Assembly: GCA_030433055.1 (NCBI GenBank)
Contig: JAUILJ010000572.1
Coordinates: forward strand, 1-5,705
DNA from: Polyangia bacterium
GTDB lineage: Bacteria > Myxococcota_A > Polyangia > Polyangiales > Polyangiaceae
Length of the DNA stretch: 5,705 bases
Direction: 5' to 3'
This document shows positions 1 to 4,330 of the stretch, in pieces. Within the stretch, counting starts at the first letter, position 1. Every line of letters begins with the position of its first letter. The notes below the pieces were generated by a model. That model saw nothing but the letters and a program-made list of their open reading frames with translations. It did not search any database and had not been told where the DNA came from. The translations under genes and the position numbers were made by a program.

Positions 1-536
1 CCGTCGCTCGCCAGCACCCGGTTGTACGCGCTGAACAGCTTTGCGTCAGTGAGCGACCACTCGCCACGCTTGGTGGTTATGTCACTGTTCGTGAACTCAC
101 GCAGCGCGCCGATCTCGCCAGCGATCGACAGGCTCCATTTCTCCTCGGAAATGATCTTGTACGCCGGCTTCAGCGTGAAGGTCATGTCGTAGGTGGGGTC
201 CTCCGACTGACGGTCCTGGCCGATGCCCACGGTGTCCGTGGTTGCGCTCTGATCCCAAACCAGCTGCAAGCTCCAGGGCAGCGGCTTCGGCTTGCCTGGC
301 TCGTTCGGTTCGTCGCTCGGGCCGGTGTCGGAGATCGCGTCACCGCTACCTCCCAGGCCAAGCTGGAAGCCACCGGAGGCCTGACCACCGGGCTGAGCTG
401 CAGGAGCAGCAGCGGGAGCCGGAGCCGGAGCGGGAGCGGGCCCGGTCGCCGGTGCAGGCTCGGCGGGCTGCGCGAAGGCAGAGGCGGTGATCAAGCTCGC
501 GAAAGCGAAAGTGGCTCCTAAGATTCGGCGCTTCAT
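1..536 (-). CDS. Exported protein with Ala/Pro-rich linker, probable outer-membrane protein (partial, N-terminal 178 residues)
   Basis: I do not recognise the family. The reading frame is open from an ATG at 536 to the left edge, so the C-terminus is missing. Residues 1-22 form a classical Sec signal peptide: a KRR n-region, a hydrophobic core, and AFA followed by Gln at the probable cleavage site. Residues 23-48 are almost entirely Ala and Pro, then comes a Gly-rich stretch (about 50-64) and a Pro/Glu/Asp linker to about 87. From about residue 88 the sequence becomes alternating and amphipathic, rich in Trp, Thr, Ser and aromatics (for example WSLQLVWDQ, YDMTFTLKPAYKI, WSLSIAGEIGAL). This resembles transmembrane beta-strands of an outer-membrane barrel, which is an inference. 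A GGAG at 550-547 lies 10 nt before the ATG and supports this start. The gene is divergent from the bactofilin gene. Confidence is good that it is a secreted protein and low on function. Confidence 0.85.
   Translation of the reverse strand, partial: MKRRILGATFAFASLITASAFAQPAEPAPATGPAPAPAPAPAAAPAAQPGGQASGGFQLGLGGSGDAISDTGPSDEPNEPGKPKPLPWSLQLVWDQSATTDTVGIGQDRQSEDPTYDMTFTLKPAYKIISEEKWSLSIAGEIGALREFTNSDITTKRGEWSLTDAKLFSAYNRVLASD
414..437. repeat. Imperfect hexanucleotide tandem repeat encoding the Ala-Pro tract
   Basis: Four consecutive hexamers of the form (G/C)GGAGC lie within the exported-protein gene. Read on the minus strand they give Ala-Pro dipeptides in the linker. Such tracts can expand or contract by slippage without breaking the frame, because the unit is 6 nt. 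Confidence 0.6.
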
Positions 537-677
537 ATCTTGGCGGCTCCGTGTTGTTGCGTTCTCGCGCTCTGGCGAGGCGCGCTGTGGCCGGGAGAAT
601 TGGCCCGTTCATTCCAGTGAGAGTGAAGTGGCGTATCGCCCATTCCTCTCGCGTTTGCCAACCCGAAAACAGTGCCG

Positions 678-706
678 GACTGTCACACGCTGTAGGCCTG
701 TGTCAA
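678..706 (-). promoter_or_regulatory. Candidate sigma70-type promoter for the exported-protein gene
   Basis: On the minus strand a perfect TTGACA (706-701) faces the gene starting at 536. The best -10 candidate is GACAGT at 684-679 with a 16-bp spacer, only a 3 of 6 match to TATAAT. If used, transcription would begin near 672 and give a leader of roughly 135 nt. The -35 match is directly visible; promoter function is inferred. Confidence 0.35.
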
Positions 707-877
707 TCAGACTCGTACCCGGGCTCGATGGACTTTGCCGGGGCGGGAGAAGCAGGATCCGTTCCGCTTTGGATCCACCACATAAGCTGCTGATTTTCAA
801 AGCCTATTCTGGGTTGGGGGTGAGGGGTGTTAGTCCATACACGGTGGCGACGCCCGGCCTCATGTCGCGAACCTAAC

Positions 878-889
878 GCACACCTGTGC
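878..889. promoter_or_regulatory. Short palindrome, possible operator
   Basis: GCACA and TGTGC arms are separated by 2 nt, about 160 bp upstream of the bactofilin start. It has the size of a dimeric regulator half-site pair, but a 5-bp arm can arise by chance in GC-rich DNA. No regulator is identified. Confidence 0.2.
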
Positions 890-1047
890 AGTATTCCGCT
901 GACCGTGTTTGTCGCTGCAGCCACCCGGCCAGGCGCTGCCCACGAGGGGGCAGAGTCGCCCTGCTACCGATCCCCCCTTGGCCTGGATTTCGTGACCCAG
1001 AGAGCCGGTTTGCAACCCCGGCTGGCTGTGATAGCTCCTCGGCTCCC

Positions 1048-1413
1048 ATGACCGATCATACGGCGCTTCCCGCCAGCGAGATCACGGCGCTGCTGGGGCG
1101 CGGCACCCGGTTCGAAGGCAAGCTTCACTTCACCGGCCGAGTGCGCATCGACGGTACGTTCCGAGGCGAGATCCGCAGCGACGACGTCCTGATCATCGGT
1201 GCGGGTGCAGACGTCGAGGGGGAGATCCGCGTCGCCACCGTGATCATTCGAGGTGGCCGGGTCGACGCTCGGGTGCTGGCCGAGCGCGCGATCGAGCTCT
1301 ATGTGCCGGCACAAGTGACTGGTAGCCTGCAGGCCCCCGAGATCTTCATGGACAAGGGGGTGCAGTTCAGCGGTTCGTGCACCATGGCCCCAGTAGAGCC
1401 GGAAGCCGACTGA
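1048..1413 (+). CDS. Bactofilin family protein (polymer-forming cytoskeletal protein)
   Basis: Bactofilins (DUF583) assemble without nucleotide into rigid filaments or membrane-associated sheets that position cell-wall enzymes, polar machinery or chromosome-segregation proteins. This 121-residue protein has a short N-terminal tail (about 1-18) and a core at about 20-112 with the periodic short beta-strand and Gly pattern of the bactofilin right-handed beta-helix (FEGKLHFTGRVRIDGTFRGEI, then LIIGAGADVEGEI, IIRGGRVDARV, LYVPAQVTGSL, IFMDKGVQFSGSC). A short acidic/Pro tail follows. The frame is open further upstream to a GTG at 886, but that extension is Cys/Arg/Pro-rich and noncoding in character, so I chose the ATG at 1048. 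No Shine-Dalgarno sequence precedes this ATG, so initiation may be weak or leaderless. Unlike the best-known myxobacterial bactofilin locus, no parAB gene is adjacent here; no M23 (LytM) peptidase gene is adjacent either. Its partner is therefore unknown. Confidence 0.93.
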   Translation: MTDHTALPASEITALLGRGTRFEGKLHFTGRVRIDGTFRGEIRSDDVLIIGAGADVEGEIRVATVIIRGGRVDARVLAERAIELYVPAQVTGSLQAPEIFMDKGVQFSGSCTMAPVEPEAD

Positions 1414-1424
1414 TGATCTGGCTC

Positions 1425-1446
1425 TCCCCGGCCGGTCGGCCGGGGA
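1425..1446 (+). terminator. GC-rich hairpin after the bactofilin gene, possible terminator
   Basis: Nine perfectly paired bases (TCCCCGGCC with GGCCGGGGA) close a 4-nt loop GGTC, starting 12 nt after the stop codon. There is no T-run after the stem, so it is not a canonical intrinsic terminator. It could be a pause or transcript-end-protecting hairpin, or act with Rho. Confidence 0.5.
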
Positions 1447-1664
1447 AGGTTCGTACTAACACTTCGTAAGCGGGGAGCATGTGCCGCTGTTGCGACACCG
1501 GTTGTGAACGGGACTTCGCCGCCCAGGCGACGGGGCTTCCGATGGGGGATCCCCAAACGACCCATGCCGCGAGTGAGAGCGCGAGAACATCGCGTCTAAC
1601 CCCCAAATAAACCGCAAGAAACGTCAGTGAAGCGCGTCCAACTGTCCAGCCATCCCCGGCACTT

Positions 1665-1695
1665 GCCGTGCTCGGCACGCAGTGTGCAGCACGGT
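1665..1695 (+). promoter_or_regulatory. Composite stem-loop in the leader of the SRPBCC gene
   Basis: CCGTGCT (1666-1672) pairs with AGCACGG (1688-1694). Inside it GCAC (1675-1678) pairs with GTGC (1684-1687), leaving a 2-nt bulge and a 5-nt loop. A G-T pair can extend the base. A second 5-bp hairpin follows at 1704-1719 (CTCGG/CCGAG). The structure lies about 70 nt before the start codon and is followed by only TTT, so it is more likely a leader structure than a terminator. Its function is unknown. Confidence 0.4.
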
Positions 1696-1750
1696 TTGCA
1701 GTTCTCGGAACGCACCGAGGCCTCCCGCTTCTGACCCCTCCAGCCTCCCC

Positions 1751-1755
1751 AGGAG
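1751..1755 (+). promoter_or_regulatory. Ribosome-binding site AGGAG of the SRPBCC gene
   Basis: AGGAG is placed 9 nt before the ATG at 1765. It fixes the start and therefore the twin-arginine-like signal at the N-terminus. Confidence 0.75.
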
Positions 1756-1764
1756 AATCATCGA

Positions 1765-2382
1765 ATGCAGCTTTCTCGTCGCAGTCTCTTGCTGAGTACC
1801 GGTGCCATCGGCCTCTCTTTCAGCGTTCCCGCGTGGGCGGAAAGTGAGGGGGAGCGGCTCAAGAAGAAGAATGACTCCGAGCGCTATGAGAAGAAGACGG
1901 ACAAGAGCGACGTGAAGGCGGGGTGTGCTCGAATTGCCATCAAGGCCAGCCCCGACATCGTCGAAGACGTGGTCACCGACTTCAAGAACTACGCGCGCTT
2001 CATTTCCAAGTTCAAGAAGGCCCGCGTGGTGGGCAAGGAAGGCGACGACACCCTGGTCTACCTCTCGGTCCCCATCCTTCACGGGGCCGGAAAGATCTGG
2101 GCGGTCGTGCGGTTCAAGCCGGTGCAAAAGAACGGCGACGTCCGCACCTTGTCCGGGAGCATGGTCAAGGGCAACGTCAAGCGCCTCGACGCGACCTGGC
2201 ACATCAAGCCCATCGACGACGACTACACGCAGCTGAACTGCGAGCTGCTGATCGTGCCGAAGCTCCCCGTCCCCGGTTCGGTCGTGACCGGCGAGGTTGC
2301 CTATGCGGCTGACGAAGCCGTCACCGGCTCACGCAAGCGCGCGGAGAAGAAGCGCCGCCGCAAGAAGCACCGCAAGGGCTGA
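1765..2382 (+). CDS. Exported SRPBCC/START-like (polyketide cyclase/dehydrase superfamily) protein
   Basis: SRPBCC (Bet v1/START-like) proteins have a helix-grip fold with a deep hydrophobic pocket and bind or carry lipids, quinones or polyketides. This 205-residue protein begins with SRRSLLL, a twin-arginine-like motif at residues 4-10. A hydrophobic core (about 8-21) and a VPAWA-E site with likely cleavage after residue 25 follow. Then come a Lys/Glu-rich linker (26-50) and an SRPBCC domain (about 52-188). The domain assignment rests on the ASPDIVEDVVTDFKNYARFISKFKKARVV opening, which matches the family's typical 'DY/F..Y..F' start, and on the LIVPKLPVPGSVV segment leading into the final helix. 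The last 17 residues are almost all Lys/Arg (189-205). The AGGAG spacing supports the start. The lipoprotein gene follows after 39 bp. The ligand is unknown. Tat export is inferred; the motif lacks the usual Phe and Lys, so Sec export is possible. Confidence 0.85.
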   Translation: MQLSRRSLLLSTGAIGLSFSVPAWAESEGERLKKKNDSERYEKKTDKSDVKAGCARIAIKASPDIVEDVVTDFKNYARFISKFKKARVVGKEGDDTLVYLSVPILHGAGKIWAVVRFKPVQKNGDVRTLSGSMVKGNVKRLDATWHIKPIDDDYTQLNCELLIVPKLPVPGSVVTGEVAYAADEAVTGSRKRAEKKRRRKKHRKG

Positions 2383-2384
2383 GC

Positions 2385-2412
2385 TTGACGGGACGGGGCC
2401 GGGCCGTTTACT
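2385..2412 (+). promoter_or_regulatory. Candidate sigma70-type promoter for the small lipoprotein gene
   Basis: TTGACG (2385-2390, 5 of 6 match) and TTTACT (2407-2412, 4 of 6 match) are separated by 16 bp, immediately after the SRPBCC stop codon. The expected transcription start, near 2419, is only a few bases before the ATG at 2422, so the transcript would be nearly leaderless. Read-through from the upstream gene is also possible. Confidence 0.4.
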
Positions 2413-2421
2413 CGGCGCTGA

Positions 2422-3009
2422 ATGGACAGTCGCCGCATGCATCGCTTCTCGTTTCTCCCGCTGCCGCTGCTCCTGGCGGCGTGCGGTGGATGTAGCAAGA
2501 CGCCGAGCACCGAGACCCGCGCCCAGGATGGCGCTGCGCAACCAAGCGCCGCGCCGTCTGTCGTTGCGAGCGCCCCAGCGCGAGAGCCTGCCGCCTCAAC
2601 GGAGCCGCCACCGCTACCCCCCGGATGCTACGACGAAATCCATGAGGAAACGGGCAAGGCTGCGCTAACCAAGCTCGAGTCGGCGTGCGCCGAGGGTATG
2701 AAGGCGCTGCTGCCTCAGGTCCTCGAGGTGGAGCTGGAGCCCGAAGGACGACGCGAAATCCCTGTAACGGTGATCGATACCACCAAGTGCCTGCGGGCGG
2801 CGGCAGTGGCGGATGGGGATGCGGAGCTGCACCTGGAGCTGCTGAGCCGCGACGACTCGCAGCTCGCCGAAGCGAAGCTCGGCACTGGCTACGCGGTGCT
2901 GAACGGCGATGGCCCGATCTGTGTTGCCAGTCCGGGCCAGTACCGCGTAATTATCCACATGGATAAGGGAAAGACCAAGGTCTTTGCCCAAGTCTGGCAG
3001 GCCAAGTAG
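2422..3009 (+). CDS. Small lipoprotein of unknown function
   Basis: I do not recognise the family. The N-terminus has Arg residues, a Leu/Pro-rich hydrophobic stretch and an LLAAC lipobox with Cys at residue 21, so the protein is probably lipidated and exported. A low-complexity Ala/Pro/Ser/Glu linker spans about 25-66. The C-terminal domain (about 67-195) starts with PPGCYDEIHEETGKAALTKLESAC and becomes beta-rich (LEVELEPEGRREIPVTVID, AELHLELLSRD, GPICVASPGQYRVIIHMDKGKTKVFAQVWQ). Its four cysteines (69, 89, 123, 167) could form two disulfides. The last part resembles beta-sandwich domains in a general way only. An in-frame ATG at 2437 would give a shorter signal peptide with Cys at residue 16. 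Neither start has a good Shine-Dalgarno sequence, so the start is uncertain. It may be co-expressed with the SRPBCC gene 39 bp upstream. Confidence 0.8.
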   Translation: MDSRRMHRFSFLPLPLLLAACGGCSKTPSTETRAQDGAAQPSAAPSVVASAPAREPAASTEPPPLPPGCYDEIHEETGKAALTKLESACAEGMKALLPQVLEVELEPEGRREIPVTVIDTTKCLRAAAVADGDAELHLELLSRDDSQLAEAKLGTGYAVLNGDGPICVASPGQYRVIIHMDKGKTKVFAQVWQAK

Positions 3010-3023
3010 GCACTGCGCGATCG

Positions 3024-3803
3024 CTAGTCGCCCTTGTACTTCGCGAGCAGGTCGCGATAGCGCTTGTCCCGGCGTAGCTTCACGAACTCGCTCTGGGTCC
3101 GCGACCGACTAATCCATGATGCCAAGGAGTAGTGGCTTCGCAGGAAGTCGGGCTTCTTCAGGGCCTTGGCGTTGACCAGCGTCTTCTCGAAGTATGCGAC
3201 GCACTGATCCACATTATCCTCACGGCAATAAGCGCGGGCGATGTTGTAGAACAGCCCCGAGGAGTTGTTGAACTCCTTCTCGGCCGCCTTGAGGTGCAAC
3301 AAAGCCTGCTTGCCCTGCTTCTTGCGAAGGTACGCGTAGCCGAAGCCCATGCGCATGTAGTAGCGCTCGTAGTCGGGGAGCCCGCAGCCTTGCTCATGCA
3401 GCTCGAGGGCCTGTTTGTAGAACACCAGGCCCTGATCTGCCGCTTCCACAAGGGGAGTCTTGCTGTCGAAGAGCGCCGCATCGCCCTGCCAGACGCGTAC
3501 GCTGGCGCTGTTCGGGTAGCGCTTCGCGAGCGCCGTCAGCAGTTCCTTGGCCCTGGCGTATTCCTTCTCGTGGAACGCGTTCTGAGCGGGCTTGAACTGG
3601 CTGGTCGTCGGATCCTCGCTCTTGCCGTCAGCACAGGGACCACTCGGAGCAGCGCTCGGCGCCGGCTTCGCCGGCGGCGGAGGAGGATCCTCCTTGCATG
3701 CCACCAGAGCGGGAACGGCCACCAGGAGCACCAGCGCGGCCCGCGCATAGGCTCGAGCTGTTCGAGTCCAACGCCCGGTATGCCTCGCGAAGTGCCAAAC
3801 CAT
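3024..3803 (-). CDS. TPR-repeat lipoprotein
   Basis: The start at 3803 gives 259 residues. An Arg-rich n-region is followed by a hydrophobic stretch (about 22-35) and a lipobox ALVAC with Cys 36. A Pro-rich linker follows (DPPPPPAKPAPSAAPS). The rest is helical with tetratricopeptide-like repeats: about 68-101 (AQNAFHEKEYARAKELLTALAKRYPNSA), 148-180 (YYMRMGFGYAYLRKKQGKQALLHLKAAEKEF) and 183-216 (GLFYNIARAYCREDNVDQCVAYFEKTLVNA). The tail LRRDKRYRDLLAKYKGD resembles the end of other TPR proteins. TPR lipoproteins typically act as envelope protein-interaction scaffolds; the partner here is unknown. The frame stays open upstream to 4301, but that stretch would put the signal peptide deep inside the protein. 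An ATG at 3869 has a better GAAGG 8 nt upstream and would add 22 residues, so the start is not settled. The gene converges on the small lipoprotein gene with a 14-bp gap. Confidence 0.83.
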   Translation of the reverse strand: MVWHFARHTGRWTRTARAYARAALVLLVAVPALVACKEDPPPPPAKPAPSAAPSGPCADGKSEDPTTSQFKPAQNAFHEKEYARAKELLTALAKRYPNSASVRVWQGDAALFDSKTPLVEAADQGLVFYKQALELHEQGCGLPDYERYYMRMGFGYAYLRKKQGKQALLHLKAAEKEFNNSSGLFYNIARAYCREDNVDQCVAYFEKTLVNAKALKKPDFLRSHYSLASWISRSRTQSEFVKLRRDKRYRDLLAKYKGD

Positions 3804-4146
3804 CCCTGTAGGAGATATCAGACACGAGTTCGAGAACCCAAGGCCGTCCCGCCGCCGCAGACGAAACATTCCCGAAACCTTCGCCAGATAGCCTGCGCGC
3901 TGGCTGAACGCCAAGCAGCACCCAACGGTCAGCGTCGCGCGCCAGAACCACCGGTTTCGCGACGAATTGGCCGAAGCATGCGCTGGTTGAACCGCACGAA
4001 AACGCGTGTGGGCAGACTCGCGCCACTCCCCCAGGCTACCCCCTGCGCGCCGGAGCTGGGTACCCCGCCTCGATTCATGTGCCCCGCCCTTGCGCGGCGC
4101 GTTAATGCGTGGCCCAATAGCTTGAGCGGCTCGAGAATTCTCGCGT

Positions 4147-4174
4147 CGCGAACCACGAACTATGCTTGTTCGCG
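4147..4174. promoter_or_regulatory. Inverted repeat upstream of gltB, candidate operator
   Basis: CGCGAAC (4147-4153) and GTTCGCG (4168-4174) are perfect inverted arms with a 14-nt spacer. A further CGAAC copy at 4156-4160 forms a second, tighter pairing with GTTCG (4168-4172). A possible -10 hexamer TATGCT lies between the arms, which would suit a repressor site. No binding protein is identified. Confidence 0.35.
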
Positions 4175-4192
4175 CCTCTCGGCGCGGATGCC

Positions 4193-4228
4193 GCCCGCAC
4201 CTGGGCGGGCAGCACCGAGCGAAGCTCG
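4193..4228 (+). promoter_or_regulatory. Two consecutive small hairpins in the probable gltB leader
   Basis: GCCCGC (4193-4198) pairs with GCGGGC (4205-4210), and CGAGC (4216-4220) pairs with GCTCG (4224-4228) around a GAA triloop. They lie about 100-140 nt before the gltB ATG. No poly-T follows and I do not recognise a riboswitch family. Confidence 0.3.
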
Positions 4229-4317
4229 CCGTTTCCCCCTCCCGGTCAGCCGTGCTTGGTGCAAGCGAAACCTGCTGTGCGCCAGCGCGCGCAGTGCCCA
4301 CCTGCGAACCCCTGTTT

Positions 4318-4322
4318 GGAGG
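4318..4322 (+). promoter_or_regulatory. Ribosome-binding site GGAGG of gltB
   Basis: A full GGAGG lies 8 nt before the ATG at 4331. It is the strongest Shine-Dalgarno sequence in the window, and it fixes the gltB start and the short propeptide. Confidence 0.85.
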
Positions 4323-4330
4323 CCCCGAGC

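Larger units (their letters stand above)
537..1047. other. Divergent intergenic region between the exported-protein and bactofilin genes
   Basis: No credible gene is seen in these 511 bp. The open frames here encode Cys/Arg-rich compositions unlike the neighbours and have no ribosome-binding sites. The region contains the minus-strand TTGACA candidate, two GGATCC copies at 755-760 and 771-776 that could pair as a 6-bp stem, a G-rich stretch at 811-828 (runs of 3, 5 and 4 G), and a short palindrome at 878-889 (GCACA, 2-nt spacer, TGTGC). I could not find a convincing -35/-10 pair for the bactofilin gene. Confidence 0.6.
1414..1764. other. Intergenic region and leader before the SRPBCC gene
   Basis: No gene is supported in these 351 bp. 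Reading left to right there is the post-bactofilin hairpin, two TTCGTA copies (1450-1455 and 1463-1468), a small stem at 1516-1530 (TCGCC/GGCGA), a 10-bp palindrome GGGGATCCCC at 1545-1554, an A-richer island around 1603-1620, then leader hairpins at 1665-1695 and 1704-1719 and a good ribosome-binding site. No confident -35/-10 pair was found. Confidence 0.55.
3804..4330. other. Divergent intergenic region between the TPR lipoprotein gene and gltB
   Basis: I see no supportable gene in these 527 bp. Long frames across it, on both strands, are extensions or antisense shadows of the flanking genes. It contains an inverted repeat at 4147-4174, two consecutive hairpins at 4193-4210 and 4216-4228, and the gltB ribosome-binding site. 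A TATGCT at 4161-4166 could be a -10 element, but its -35 partner (TTCTCG, 17 bp upstream) is weak. No sigma54 promoter was found. Confidence 0.55.

Noticed and set aside
487..876. Open frames in the gap right of the exported-protein gene
   Set aside because: They overlap the exported-protein start or lack ribosome-binding sites, and their Arg/Ser/Cys-rich composition is typical of noncoding GC-rich DNA.
886..1047. Upstream in-frame extension of the bactofilin from a GTG
   Set aside because: The 54 added residues are Cys/Arg/Pro-rich with no family similarity, and the bactofilin core begins normally after the ATG at 1048.
1490..1560. Possible cyclic-di-GMP (GEMM) riboswitch suggested by a GGGGCTTCCGATGGGG stretch
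   Set aside because: The conserved GEMM core (the GGGACGCAAAGCC-like segment and its receptor pairing) is absent; only a fragment looks similar.
1624..2202. A 192-codon open frame on the minus strand
   Set aside because: It is antisense to the SRPBCC gene, which has a signal peptide, a good ribosome-binding site and a family match. The antisense protein has none of these.
3017..3024. GCGATCGC, the cyanobacterial HIP1 octamer
   Set aside because: It was noticed only once in this window and the gene content is not cyanobacterial, so it is most likely a chance palindrome.
4110..4125. Possible sigma54 promoter (TGGC element) upstream of gltB
   Set aside because: The -12 GC element is not at the required spacing from the GG of the -24 element.
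3804..4301. Upstream in-frame extension of the TPR lipoprotein
   Set aside because: It would place the lipoprotein signal peptide and lipobox deep inside the protein. The added sequence looks like translated intergenic DNA.
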